DNA of 64,000 nucleotides, taken from positions 62,001-126,000 of the forward strand of contig NZ_WJBU01000014.1 in the NCBI RefSeq assembly GCF_009646335.1, in the 5' to 3' direction. A program made the position numbers and the translations under genes. The notes under the pieces are model-generated. The model worked only from the letters and a program-made list of their open reading frames with translations. It ran no database searches and was not told the DNA's origin. This document shows, in pieces, positions 26,329 to 36,334 of this stretch. Origin of the DNA: Caenimonas koreensis DSM 17982. Its GTDB lineage: Bacteria; Pseudomonadota; Gammaproteobacteria; Burkholderiales; Burkholderiaceae_C. How positions within the stretch are numbered: position 1 is the first letter of the stretch; the number at the start of each line of letters is the position of its first letter.

Positions 26329-28584
26329 TTACTTGGTCTCGAAGTTGGTAGCCCCGTCCCAGCTGGGATCGAAGGGCAACAATCTCATTGAGGCTACACG
26401 GTCGGAATATAGCTCGTAAAGGTACTTTTTGGCATTCATCCGCTGCAGGTTCAGCATGATCACGTCGCACTGATCCCAGTCCTGAGCGCGATACGCCTTC
26501 AGGAAAGATGCCCACGTTTTCAGCTCGTCGAGGTAGGGTTTTTCAAGGCGATCAGCCGGCGCAACGGGCCAGAAAATCGCCACGGCCTGCTCCTTGCCCT
26601 TGACGCGAACGCGGTCGAGTTCCTGCCACGCAAATTCAGGCGCCATCTTGCGGGTGCTCTCACTGACGACAATATCGACACCGTACACCTTGGACAGCCC
26701 CTCCAGGCGCGAGCCCAGATTCACGGCATCGCCAATCACTGTGTACGCGCGGCGAATGTCAGAGCCCATGTCGCCCACCGACATGTTGCCCGTGTTCAGG
26801 CCAATACCCACGCCAATCTCGGGCTGGCCTTTTGCGCGGTACTCCTCGTTGATCTTGCGTACCGCATTCGCCATTTCCAGCGCCGTCTTGGACGCGAGGT
26901 AGGCATGGTTCGGGATGTCGACAGGCGCGCCCCAGAACGCCATCACGCAGTCGCCCATGTACTTGTCGATCGTGCCCTTGTTGCCGCGGATCAGGTCGGT
27001 GAGGCGGTTGAACACGTCGTTCAAGAGCTGCTGCAGCTTGATCGGCTCCATCGTCTCGGACAACTTGGTGAAGCCGCGCATGTCGCAGAACATCACCGTC
27101 AGTTCCTTGCTCGTCGCCTCCATGCTGAAGTTGTTGGCGCCTTGCTTGACCATGACGTCAACCAGTTCAGGCGGCACATAGGTGCCGAACTTGCGAGCGA
27201 GTTCGCGCTTGCTGCGGCTTTCCACAAAATAGCCGTAACCCATGTTCAACGCGAAAGCGGTGGTGGCCATGACCAACGCGGCAGCCAATGGAAGCACCAG
27301 CCCTGCGCCGAGATAGGCCCACAGGTTCAGCGCGACGATCGCCGCGATCACCATGATGCTCAGGAGCACTGCGCGCTGCGCCGACACCAGCGGCAAGGCA
27401 AATGCCAGCAACAGCCCGGCGATCACGAGAATGGCGACGTCATAGCCGAGCGCGTAGTCCGGCTTGACCGGGATGCGGTTGTCGAGCATGCCCGAGATGA
27501 GATTGGCGTGCGTTTCGACCCCCGCGTAGTCGGCGCCCACAGGTGTGACCCGCAAGTCAAGCAGGCCTGGCGCCGTGGTGCCGACCAGAATGATCTTTCC
27601 CTTGAGGGTTTCAGGCGGCAGGCGCTTGGCAATGATGTCGGCGGCCGAGATGTATTTGAACGAGCCGCCCTTCACACCCCCGGGGCCGCGGAAGGGAACC
27701 AGTGTCGTCACCCCTTCGGCCACGGGAATGACCATCGCACCGCCCTGCTTCTGGCGCAGGCGGACGCTGTCGAGCCCCTGGTAGCTGCGCGCGACGAATC
27801 GCTCGGGCGGGAACACCGGCTCGACTACAGGCATGCCGGCCAGCATCCGGAACATCGCCAGCGACAACGACTCGTAGTACTTTTCCTGGTGCTCCGCCAG
27901 AAGCGGCACCGAGCGCACGACGCCGTCGCTGTCGAGCATCGGATTGAAGAAGCCTGCCACTGGCGCAGCCTTGGCAAACAGGTCCAGGTTGGAACCAAAG
28001 CCGTCCCAGCTCGTGAATTTGATGGGCCTGCCATTCAATGCCGACCGGTCCATGACCGGCTCCGGCAGCACGCCCGACTTGCGGCCATCGCGATCGCTGG
28101 TGAGGTAGTACCCCAGCACGACCGGCCGCTTGGTGAGCGCGCGCACGAACATCCCGTCGTAGTCGAGGTTCGCCTGCAGCTGGTTCACCTTTTCGCTGAA
28201 GCCGGGCTGGTCTTTCAGCTCGCCCTGCGCGAGCTGCCGCAGCCGCTTCAGGCCCGAGCTGTCATCCGCCTCGGCAAAAACGATGTCGAAGCCGACCAGC
28301 GCGGCCTTCTGGCGATCGAACAATTCATCGGTCAGGTCGGCCAGGTGGTTGCGGCTCCAGGGCCAGCGGCCTACTTCGGCCAGGCTTTTCTCATCGAGGT
28401 CGATGATGACGATACGGTCATCCAGCGTGCGCGGCATTGTGGCGCGAAGCCGCGCGTCGTAGATGACGTCGTCCAGGCGCTGGAGCACGCCAAGCGGAAG
28501 CACGCCCATGGCATGCAGCAACGCAAACACCAGCGGGATCAGCGTGACCGCAATGCGGGACCAATGTTTGGCAAGCACCTCCAT
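26329..28584 (-). CDS. CHASE2-domain adenylate cyclase (class III)
   Basis: The 751-residue protein has an N-terminal membrane helix (about 10-30), a periplasmic CHASE2 sensor domain (about 35-385), three hydrophobic helices (about 390-465) and a cytosolic class III cyclase domain (about 490-680). Both metal aspartates are visible in VMFCDMRGFTKLSE and MGDCVMAFWGAP. The lysine of IDKYMGD fits ATP selectivity, and the Asn and Arg of DAVNLGSRLEG complete the site, so it should be active. It likely makes cAMP in response to an external signal and pairs with the MBL phosphodiesterase gene next to it. Confidence 0.9.
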   Translation of the reverse strand: MEVLAKHWSRIAVTLIPLVFALLHAMGVLPLGVLQRLDDVIYDARLRATMPRTLDDRIVIIDLDEKSLAEVGRWPWSRNHLADLTDELFDRQKAALVGFDIVFAEADDSSGLKRLRQLAQGELKDQPGFSEKVNQLQANLDYDGMFVRALTKRPVVLGYYLTSDRDGRKSGVLPEPVMDRSALNGRPIKFTSWDGFGSNLDLFAKAAPVAGFFNPMLDSDGVVRSVPLLAEHQEKYYESLSLAMFRMLAGMPVVEPVFPPERFVARSYQGLDSVRLRQKQGGAMVIPVAEGVTTLVPFRGPGGVKGGSFKYISAADIIAKRLPPETLKGKIILVGTTAPGLLDLRVTPVGADYAGVETHANLISGMLDNRIPVKPDYALGYDVAILVIAGLLLAFALPLVSAQRAVLLSIMVIAAIVALNLWAYLGAGLVLPLAAALVMATTAFALNMGYGYFVESRSKRELARKFGTYVPPELVDVMVKQGANNFSMEATSKELTVMFCDMRGFTKLSETMEPIKLQQLLNDVFNRLTDLIRGNKGTIDKYMGDCVMAFWGAPVDIPNHAYLASKTALEMANAVRKINEEYRAKGQPEIGVGIGLNTGNMSVGDMGSDIRRAYTVIGDAVNLGSRLEGLSKVYGVDIVVSESTRKMAPEFAWQELDRVRVKGKEQAVAIFWPVAPADRLEKPYLDELKTWASFLKAYRAQDWDQCDVIMLNLQRMNAKKYLYELYSDRVASMRLLPFDPSWDGATNFETK

Positions 28585-28644
28585 ATGTCCCCCAAACTCT
28601 CGCTAGTCTTTTTTTACGGGCCTACGTGACCCGGCAGCAGCTCG

Positions 28645-29316
28645 TCAGGCCTGCACGAACTGCATCTGTGTGCCTGCCAGTTCGAGCAGGTCCCCGTTCT
28701 TGAGCGTGACTGGTTCGGCGCCGATCGCCGCGCCATTGATCGTGGGCTTGTTCGAGCCTTCGACGTGTGCAACGACGAAACCGTGAGGGCGCTTGGTGAT
28801 GGCTGCGACTGCGACGCCCGGCTTGCCGATGGTTGTCACGACCTTGACGAGGGGAACCTCGCGTCCGGCGGCTGCGCCTGACAGCACCTTGATCGTTGCA
28901 TTGACGTGGCCGAGGTCTGCCGCCTGTGCGGCAGCCGGTGAGGCGCCCGCTGCAACGGGCGGGGGAGCGATGGGCGGCATCACGGCGCCGGCCTTGAGGA
29001 TCATCGTCTTCTCGAAAGTGGGCCCGGCCACTTCATTGACGTACTTGATCTTGTACTTGCCGATTTCGACGGTGTCGCTGTTTTGCAGCAACTGCTTCTT
29101 GACGGCCTTGCCGTTGACGTACGTACCGTTGGTGCTGTTGAGGTCTTCGAGGTACACCTCGTTGCCCGTCATCTGCAGCACGGCGTGCTCGCCACTGACA
29201 GCGAGGTTATCGATCACGATGTCGTTGTAGGGCCTACGACCCAGCGTCGTACGGTCCTTGGTCAACTGCACTTCCTTGATGACAACACCGTCGATCGAAA
29301 CGATCATTTTCGGCAT
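28645..29316 (-). CDS. Protein with two FHA domains (second one degenerate)
   Basis: The 223-residue protein carries a canonical FHA domain at about 20-95, with GRRPYNDIVIDNLAVSGEHA and LEDLNSTNGTYVNGK, containing all phosphothreonine-contacting residues. A Pro/Ala linker (about 115-135) follows. A second FHA-like domain (about 145-215; TIGKPGVAVAAITKRPHGFV, KPTINGAAIG) lacks the SxxH pair. FHA domains bind pThr peptides, so this is likely an adaptor for the kinase encoded two genes away. It has a GGAG ribosome-binding site. Confidence 0.88.
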   Translation of the reverse strand: MPKMIVSIDGVVIKEVQLTKDRTTLGRRPYNDIVIDNLAVSGEHAVLQMTGNEVYLEDLNSTNGTYVNGKAVKKQLLQNSDTVEIGKYKIKYVNEVAGPTFEKTMILKAGAVMPPIAPPPVAAGASPAAAQAADLGHVNATIKVLSGAAAGREVPLVKVVTTIGKPGVAVAAITKRPHGFVVAHVEGSNKPTINGAAIGAEPVTLKNGDLLELAGTQMQFVQA

Positions 29317-29366
29317 GGCCGGCTCCTGTCTATATAACTTGTTCTAGGCGAACCTAATACCAAAGG

Positions 29367-30152
29367 CTATTTTCCCAGCATTCTGGAAATCAAGCCGCGC
29401 TTTTTCGTGTCGTTGCTTGCCTGCGCCAGCAGCACCGAGATGTTGTCCCGGCCGCCATTGGCGTTTGCCGCATCGATCAGCTGCGCAACCTTCTGCTCCA
29501 GCGTCGAGTCGTTGCCCAGTATCTTCGCTATCCCCTCATCATCCACCATGTCCGACAAACCATCCGAGCACATCAGGTAGATATCACCCGGGTCCACCCT
29601 GTGTTCGTTGACTTCCAGCAACACAGCATCCTCCACGCCCAGGGCGCGGGTGACGAGGTTCTTGTTGCTGGAGGTCGCGGCCTGCTCGGGCGTGATGAGC
29701 CCTGCGTCCATCTGCTCCTGAAGGAGCGAGTGGTCCTTGGTGACCTGCACGAACTCCGTGCCGCGCAGGCGGTAGCAGCGTGAATCGCCAATGTGACCCA
29801 GCAGGACTTTGCCATCCTGGAACACGCCCAGCACGAGCGTCGTGCCCATGCCGCTGTACTGCGGGTTCGAATTGGCGGCGTTGAAGATCGACCGATTCGC
29901 GTTGTCCACGCAAATCTCCATGGCCCGGCGCACTTCACGTGCATTGGCATGGCGTCCTGCCTGCATCAACCAGCGGCCGAGTTCGGATTTGATGAACGTT
30001 GTGGCCATGCCGCTGGCGATTTCGCCGGCGTTGTAGCCGCCCATGCCATCGGCGAGGACGCCTAGGCGCACGTTTTCTTCGAACGTGACCGAGTCTTCGT
30101 TGTTTTCTCGAGCCAAGCCCGGATCAGTGCGAATGCAGAACTCGTAATTCAT
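29367..30152 (-). CDS. PP2C-type Ser/Thr protein phosphatase (Stp1/PppA-like)
   Basis: The 261-residue PPM phosphatase has the metal-binding aspartates in RENNEDSVTF, LGVLADGMGGYNAGEIASGM, LMCSDGLSDMVDDE and GGRDNISVLLAQ, and the expected full length. In bacteria these Mn2+ or Mg2+ enzymes reverse phosphorylation by Hanks-type kinases. The gene is 18 bp downstream of the kinase gene and upstream of the FHA gene, completing a kinase-phosphatase-FHA set like those linked to type VI secretion or cell envelope control; no type VI genes are here. Confidence 0.93.
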   Translation of the reverse strand: MNYEFCIRTDPGLARENNEDSVTFEENVRLGVLADGMGGYNAGEIASGMATTFIKSELGRWLMQAGRHANAREVRRAMEICVDNANRSIFNAANSNPQYSGMGTTLVLGVFQDGKVLLGHIGDSRCYRLRGTEFVQVTKDHSLLQEQMDAGLITPEQAATSSNKNLVTRALGVEDAVLLEVNEHRVDPGDIYLMCSDGLSDMVDDEGIAKILGNDSTLEQKVAQLIDAANANGGRDNISVLLAQASNDTKKRGLISRMLGK

Positions 30153-30170
30153 AACTTACCGGGTCGAAGC

Positions 30171-33068
30171 TCAAGAGCCATTGCCGCTCCCGGAGGAGCC
30201 ATTGCCGCTCCCGGAGGAGCCGTTACCGCTCCCGGAGGAGCCATTACCACTGCCTGGCGGTCGTTGGAATACATCGGTCTTCAGGAAGTCCGGATCTCCT
30301 CCACCCGATTTCTGGCCCGCATCATAGCCGGGCCTTGCTGCTTGCGGATGAGAATCGGCAACGCGAGGCGCTGCTGCGGCAGCAGGTGCCATGATGACCG
30401 TCTTGTCCGGATCGGCCGCTGCGGGCGCAGCGGCATTGATCATGCCGGGGCTGAAAGCCGCAGTCTTCTCCGAAGCGCGTGTATTCACTTCGTCGTCCGG
30501 GCGCATAACGACACCCTTGGCCTGCGCCTTGACAGCGGAGGTGCTCACGCCCTGCAGGTCGGCCTGCGCGGATCGCAGGTCGGCGGCGAACTGATCGCCG
30601 TCCTGGTAGCGCGTCTCGGGCCGCTTCGACAGGGCCAATGCCACGACGTTGGCGAGCTTCTCGGGGATCTCCTTGCGGATGATGCGGATGTCCGGCGCCT
30701 CTTCGTTGGCGATTTTGTACATCAACTCCGCCATTGAATCGCCACGGAACGGCAGGACGCCGGTGAGCATCTGGAACAGCATGACGCCAAGCGAATACAG
30801 GTCGGAGCGGCCATCCACCTTCTTGCCGGCGATCTGCTCAGGCGACATGAAGCTGGGCGTGCCAAGCACCAGGCCCGTCTTCGTCTTGCTCGAATCGGTG
30901 ATGCGTGCAATGCCGAAGTCCGTCACCTTCACGGTGTCGCTTTCCATCTCGTACATGATGTTCGCGGGCTTGATGTCGCGGTGCACCACGTTCTGCCGGT
31001 GCGCGTATGCCAGCGCTTCGGCCACGCGCGCGACGATCGACAGCACCCTGGGCATCTCCAGCAACTGGCCGTCCTTGCACTGGTCGACCAGGTCCTTGCC
31101 CTTGAGGAATTCCATGGCGATGTAGGCCAGGTCATGTTCCTCGCCTGCGTCGAAGATCGTCACGATGTTCTGGTGCTGCAGCCGACCTGCCGTTTCTGCT
31201 TCGCGGAAGAACCGCTCGCGTGCATCGGCCAGTTCGTCGCCCTCGAACTCCTGGGACAGCGCCATCGTCTTGATGGCCACCACGCGGCCGATTTTCGGAT
31301 CCTTGCCGAGGTACACGACGCCCATCGCACCCTTGCCCAGCTCTTTCTCAACCTGATAGCGGCCAAGCATCGGCTTCTCGACAGCGCCGCCATCGAGCAG
31401 CATCGTGCCACCGGGATGCGAGCTGCCGCCGCCCAGAATGACTGTCTCTGACAGGTTTTTCGCGCGATTGAGCTTGGATTCGAGGTCTTTGTATTTCTTG
31501 TTGTAGGCGGCCATGTGCTCATACACCGCCTGCGCCTTGTTGAACTGCCGCTTGCGCTCGAAGTCGAGTGCGAGGTTGTACAGGTTGTCCATGAGCGAGT
31601 CGCCCATCGGCACGCGGCTGAAGCGGTCGAACGCCATGTCCAGCTGGCCCTGCCCCTGCAGTGCCAGGCCCATCATGCGATTGGTTTCGGCCGACTCTTC
31701 GTCGGAGCGGACTTTGCCTGCCTCCGTGACCAGGAACCGCTTGGTGGTCACGGCAAGGTGCCCGATCACCAGCAAAGTCGCCGGAAACACCAGTTGCAAC
31801 CACGTTGAGGCACCGGCCAGGAGCCCGAACTCGGTGCCCAGCAGCACGATGAAAAGTACGGCGGTGATGATGCCGGCCATGCCGGCTGACAGCCGCGGCA
31901 AGGCCGCGATGAGATACGCGGCAATGATCAGGAACACGGCAAATGTCGCCATGCCGCCCCAGCCAGGCTGCACGATGAAATGCTCGCTGAGAATGCTCGA
32001 CGTGATGTGCGCGATCATTTCCACCGGCGTGACAGCGGCATAGCCCGGCACTGGGGACTGCACACCGACGCCAGCGGCCGTGGCGCCAATCAGCACGATC
32101 TTGTCGGCGTACTTCGTTGCGGGGATCTTGCCGCTCAGCACGTCATAGAACGAGTCGATGGCAAACGGCGGCTTGCCATCGCGGCCGCGATAGAACTGGG
32201 GAAGCATCTTGGCCGCTTCGTCGGTCTTGATTCGAAGCTTGCCGATCTGTACCGATTCGCCGGTGTTCAGCTTGATGTCGGCGGGCGTGAGGTTCAGGCT
32301 CTTGAGCGACGCAAGCAGGGCCAGCGACGGCACGGCATTGCCGTCGTAGTTCACCAGCAGTGGCTCGTTGCGCACCGAGCCATCGACATCGTTGAAGAGG
32401 TTCAGGTGCCCGATGCCCGCGGCCGCTTCGCCAATGGCGGGAATCGGCTGGGTGGTCCGCAGGGCAGGAATGGAAAAGCCGTTGGTTTCCCGAACCGTGC
32501 TCTTGAGCGCGTAGGGCGGCAGCGGCGTGTCGACTTTGCCCTGCGGCTCGCCAAGCTGGAACACGGACGGAATCACAACGTTGCCGGCCTTGCCCATGCT
32601 GGCCGCGAGCTGTGCATCCGTGTCGAGCGTTTTCTCGGCTTCGGTGATTGTCTTGCTCAGTGTCTCTGCAATTCCGCCCTGGCCTTCAGGCACCGGTCCG
32701 AGCGCTTCTTTGAGCTTGCGAATGAAGACCAGGCCGCGGTCGGTTTGTGGCTCGAAGAAGAAGGTGGTGTTGACGATCGTCTTGGCCTTGGCAGCCGAGA
32801 GCTTGTTGATCATGTCGGCATGCACGTCGCGAGGCCACGGCCAGCGCCCGATATTGGCAATGCTCTGGTCATCGATGGCGATCACCGCGATGCGATCGGA
32901 TGGGGTGCGCCCGCTGCTGGTGCTGCCATAGTCATAGAACCGGCGCTCAAGCGTCTGGATGGAATCGGTCGCGCGGTCGAAAGCGAACACCGCCAGCACC
33001 ACGAGGACGGCGACAAACCAGTCAGTGCGCCAGAACTGGCCGCGCTTTGCCGATGAAGATGTGCTCAC
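30171..33068 (-). CDS. CHASE2-domain transmembrane Ser/Thr protein kinase
   Basis: The 965-residue protein has an N-terminal helix (about 15-35), a periplasmic CHASE2 domain (about 45-350), three membrane helices (about 365-450), a short helical linker and a Hanks-type kinase domain (about 565-835). The kinase has the G-loop LGKGAMGVVYLGKD, VAIKTM lysine, VVHRDIKPANIMYE and VTDFGIARI. The tail is Ala/Pro-rich and ends in GSGNGSS repeats. The start is GTG 33066-33068 after GAGGGGCAGGTA; a TTG at 33113 is less likely. It heads a block with phosphatase, FHA, cyclase and phosphodiesterase genes. Its sensor domain is of the same type as the cyclase's. Confidence 0.9.
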   Translation of the reverse strand: MSTSSSAKRGQFWRTDWFVAVLVVLAVFAFDRATDSIQTLERRFYDYGSTSSGRTPSDRIAVIAIDDQSIANIGRWPWPRDVHADMINKLSAAKAKTIVNTTFFFEPQTDRGLVFIRKLKEALGPVPEGQGGIAETLSKTITEAEKTLDTDAQLAASMGKAGNVVIPSVFQLGEPQGKVDTPLPPYALKSTVRETNGFSIPALRTTQPIPAIGEAAAGIGHLNLFNDVDGSVRNEPLLVNYDGNAVPSLALLASLKSLNLTPADIKLNTGESVQIGKLRIKTDEAAKMLPQFYRGRDGKPPFAIDSFYDVLSGKIPATKYADKIVLIGATAAGVGVQSPVPGYAAVTPVEMIAHITSSILSEHFIVQPGWGGMATFAVFLIIAAYLIAALPRLSAGMAGIITAVLFIVLLGTEFGLLAGASTWLQLVFPATLLVIGHLAVTTKRFLVTEAGKVRSDEESAETNRMMGLALQGQGQLDMAFDRFSRVPMGDSLMDNLYNLALDFERKRQFNKAQAVYEHMAAYNKKYKDLESKLNRAKNLSETVILGGGSSHPGGTMLLDGGAVEKPMLGRYQVEKELGKGAMGVVYLGKDPKIGRVVAIKTMALSQEFEGDELADARERFFREAETAGRLQHQNIVTIFDAGEEHDLAYIAMEFLKGKDLVDQCKDGQLLEMPRVLSIVARVAEALAYAHRQNVVHRDIKPANIMYEMESDTVKVTDFGIARITDSSKTKTGLVLGTPSFMSPEQIAGKKVDGRSDLYSLGVMLFQMLTGVLPFRGDSMAELMYKIANEEAPDIRIIRKEIPEKLANVVALALSKRPETRYQDGDQFAADLRSAQADLQGVSTSAVKAQAKGVVMRPDDEVNTRASEKTAAFSPGMINAAAPAAADPDKTVIMAPAAAAAPRVADSHPQAARPGYDAGQKSGGGDPDFLKTDVFQRPPGSGNGSSGSGNGSSGSGNGSSGSGNGS
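30174..30250. repeat. 21-bp in-frame tandem repeat at the kinase C-terminus
   Basis: The last codons of the kinase gene are almost four copies of a 21-bp unit of the type GGAGCCATTGCCGCTCCC (as read on the plus strand), encoding GSGNGSS. The copies nearest the stop are the most alike, differing by one or two bases. Since 21 is a multiple of three, copy-number change would lengthen or shorten the tail without breaking the frame. Confidence 0.85.
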
Positions 33069-33195
33069 TACCTGCCCCTCGTCCAGACACCACGCCAAAA
33101 AAACGCCGTACAACTCCGCAGCATTCCGCCCCTGCCACGCCAGGAAGTGTGCAGGCCTCGCGGGCGACGTTAACAGACGCCCACTGAGCGGACAA

Positions 33196-33216
33196 GTGAC
33201 TTTGTCACGTCGTGAC
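33196..33216. promoter_or_regulatory. Triple GTGAC half-site upstream of the kinase operon
   Basis: GTGAC (33196-33200), GTCAC (33204-33208) and GTGAC (33212-33216) are spaced by exactly three bases, giving two overlapping inverted repeats. They lie about 130 bp upstream of the kinase start in a 200-bp gene-free gap. This looks like an operator for a dimeric or cooperative regulator; the regulator is unknown. Confidence 0.4.
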
Positions 33217-33269
33217 TACGATTTGTTGCAAATGAGCACGACCCGCAGAGTGCATGCGCAGTGCGGCTC

Positions 33270-33959
33270 TCAGCCTGCTTCCGCGCTTTTGCCCGAGCGG
33301 GACTGCATAAACTTGCCCAGGCCGACAACGACGACAGCGCCGATTGCGGCGGCTGCATAAACCAGCCAGTGCCTGCCTTCAAGGAAGGGCACAAACACCG
33401 CATCGCTGGCGATCGTTTCGCCGCCTACCCAGCCGATGAGCGCTGCGCCGAGCACCACGATGACGGGGAAGCGCTCCATGAGCTTGATCATGAGCGTGCT
33501 ACCGAAAATCACGAGAGGGATACTGATCGCCAGGCCGAGCACGAGCAGTGTCATGCTGCCTTTGGCCGCTGCCGCCACGGCAATGACGTTGTCCAGGCTC
33601 ATGACCAGGTCGGCAATCAGGATCGTGCGGATCGCAGCCATCAGGCTGCCATGTTCCTTGGCTTCACCTTCGCCTTCGTCCTCGTCGCCGAGCAGCTGCA
33701 TCCCGATCCACAACAGCAGCAAGCCGCCAACGATCTGGAGATAGGGCAGTGCCAGCAGTTCAACTGCGACCACTGTCAATGCAATCCGCATGACCACGGC
33801 AGCGCCCGAGCCCCAGAAGATGGCCATCTTCTGTTGATGCGGCTGCAGCGAACGGGCCGCCAGTGCGATGACGACTGCGTTGTCGCCTGACAGGATGATG
33901 TTGATCCAGATGATCTTGACCAGGCCAATCCAGAAGGCCGACGTCTGCAGCATGTCCAT
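33270..33959 (-). CDS. TerC family integral membrane protein (second copy)
   Basis: The 229-residue product has the TerC signatures WINIILSGDNAVVIALAARS (about 19-38) and ILIADLVMSLDNVIAVAAAA (about 116-135), with acidic loop DEDEGEGEAKEHG between helices. It is paralogous to the riboswitch-controlled terC at about 5 kb but clearly diverged. The ATG at 33957-33959 is chosen over an extension of 13 residues. No yybP-ykoY motif is seen upstream. It follows sucCD on the same strand after a 150-bp gap. Confidence 0.88.
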   Translation of the reverse strand: MDMLQTSAFWIGLVKIIWINIILSGDNAVVIALAARSLQPHQQKMAIFWGSGAAVVMRIALTVVAVELLALPYLQIVGGLLLLWIGMQLLGDEDEGEGEAKEHGSLMAAIRTILIADLVMSLDNVIAVAAAAKGSMTLLVLGLAISIPLVIFGSTLMIKLMERFPVIVVLGAALIGWVGGETIASDAVFVPFLEGRHWLVYAAAAIGAVVVVGLGKFMQSRSGKSAEAG

Positions 33960-33997
33960 CGCGTTGTTCTCCGTTGTTATCTGACGCGGTCGACGCA

Positions 33998-34020
33998 ACG
34001 CCGCGCAACTGGCGCGGCGT
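33998..34020. other. Strong hairpin between sucD and the second terC
   Basis: ACGCCGCGC (33998-34006) pairs perfectly with GCGCGGCGT (34012-34020) around a five-base loop. It lies 40 bp upstream of the terC start and about 90 bp after the sucD stop. There is no T run on either side, so it may attenuate, stabilise the upstream transcript, or act in the terC leader. Confidence 0.45.
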
Positions 34021-34110
34021 GGCGAATCTGGCAGTGTAGGGGCGACAGGCGCCGCCCAGCGTTCGTAATTGTGCTTACGGACGCCGCACCGGCGCCAGCC
34101 AGGCGCAAGC

Positions 34111-35004
34111 CTAGATCAGCGCCTTCAGCAGCTTGGCCATCTCGGACGGATTGCGCGTGACCTTGAAGCCGCACTCTTCCATGATGGCCAGCTTGGCGTC
34201 GGCCGTGTCGGCACCGCCGGAGATCAGGGCGCCTGCATGCCCCATTCGCTTGCCAGCTGGCGCAGTCACACCAGCGATGAAGCCGACGATCGGCTTCTTC
34301 ATGTTGGCCTTGCACCAGCGAGCCGCTTCGGCTTCGTCGGGGCCGCCGATTTCGCCAATCATGATGACGGCATCGGTGTCCGGGTCGTCGTTGAACGCCT
34401 TCATCACGTCGATGTGCTTGAGGCCGTTGATCGGATCGCCGCCGATACCGACCGCGCTCGACTGGCCCAGGCCAATCTCGGTGAGCTGCGCGACAGCTTC
34501 ATAGGTGAGCGTGCCCGAGCGCGAGACAACGCCGATGCGCCCCTTGCGGTGGATGTGGCCCGGCATGATGCCGATCTTGATTTCTTCCGGCGTGATCAGG
34601 CCGGGGCAGTTGGGGCCGAGCAAAAGCGTCTTCTTGCCCGTGGCAGCTTCGCGTGCCTTCATCTTGTTGCGCACTTCGAGCATGTCGCGCACCGGGATGC
34701 CTTCCGTGATGCAGATGGCCAGGTCCAGCTCGGCCTCCACGGCTTCCCAGATGGCAGCCGCCGCGCCCGCTGGCGGCACATAAATCACCGACACCGTCGC
34801 GCCGGTTTGCGACTTGGCTTCCTGCACCGACGCAAAGATCGGGATATCGAAAATCTTCTCGCCCGCCTTCTTGGGGTTCACGCCGGCGACGAAGCAGTTC
34901 TTGCCGTTGGCGTATTCCTGGCATTTTTCCGTGTGGAACTGGCCCGTCTTGCCGGTGATGCCTTGCGTGATGACACGCGTGTCTTTATTGATATAGATCG
35001 ACAT
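34111..35004 (-). CDS. sucD: Succinate-CoA ligase (ADP-forming) alpha subunit
   Basis: The 297-residue product begins MSIYINKDTRVITQGITGKT and contains CoA- and phosphohistidine-site sequences GPNCPGLITPEE, SRSGTLTYEA, GIGGDPINGL and the active-site region AGVTAPAGKRMGHAGALISG. The catalytic His is in GHAGA. With SucC it converts succinyl-CoA to succinate with ATP formation in the TCA cycle. The frame is open upstream to 35214, but the ATG at 35002-35004 matches the family start and lies 14 bp after sucC. Confidence 0.98.
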   Translation of the reverse strand: MSIYINKDTRVITQGITGKTGQFHTEKCQEYANGKNCFVAGVNPKKAGEKIFDIPIFASVQEAKSQTGATVSVIYVPPAGAAAAIWEAVEAELDLAICITEGIPVRDMLEVRNKMKAREAATGKKTLLLGPNCPGLITPEEIKIGIMPGHIHRKGRIGVVSRSGTLTYEAVAQLTEIGLGQSSAVGIGGDPINGLKHIDVMKAFNDDPDTDAVIMIGEIGGPDEAEAARWCKANMKKPIVGFIAGVTAPAGKRMGHAGALISGGADTADAKLAIMEECGFKVTRNPSEMAKLLKALI

Positions 35005-35018
35005 GGTGGTTCCTGGTC

Positions 35019-36185
<1,167 letters not shown>

Positions 36186-36334
36186 CAGGCTTCTCTCGAG
36201 GAACGGGTTGGAACCGGCAGGCTGCACGCCGACGGTGCGCCCTCAGGGGGCAGCGATGAACTGTATCATGCTGCAACGCACCAAAATTGCGTCTGCCTTA
36301 CAGTGGCAGTTGCACTTTCTCGACAGGAAAAGAG

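Noticed and set aside
26905-28629. 574-codon plus-strand open frame opposite the cyclase
   Set aside because: Composition is Arg/His/Gln-rich, with no domain, while the cyclase on the other strand has all catalytic residues.
30174-30250. CRISPR-like repeats
   Set aside because: The units are contiguous 21-mers inside a coding sequence with no spacers.
33998-34020. Rho-independent terminator of sucCD
   Set aside because: The stem is strong but there is no T run on the minus strand after it, so it was recorded only as a hairpin.
33960-34110. A second yybP-ykoY riboswitch before the second terC
   Set aside because: None of the GGGGAGTAGC, CGTCAATAC or GACCTT elements is present in this gap.
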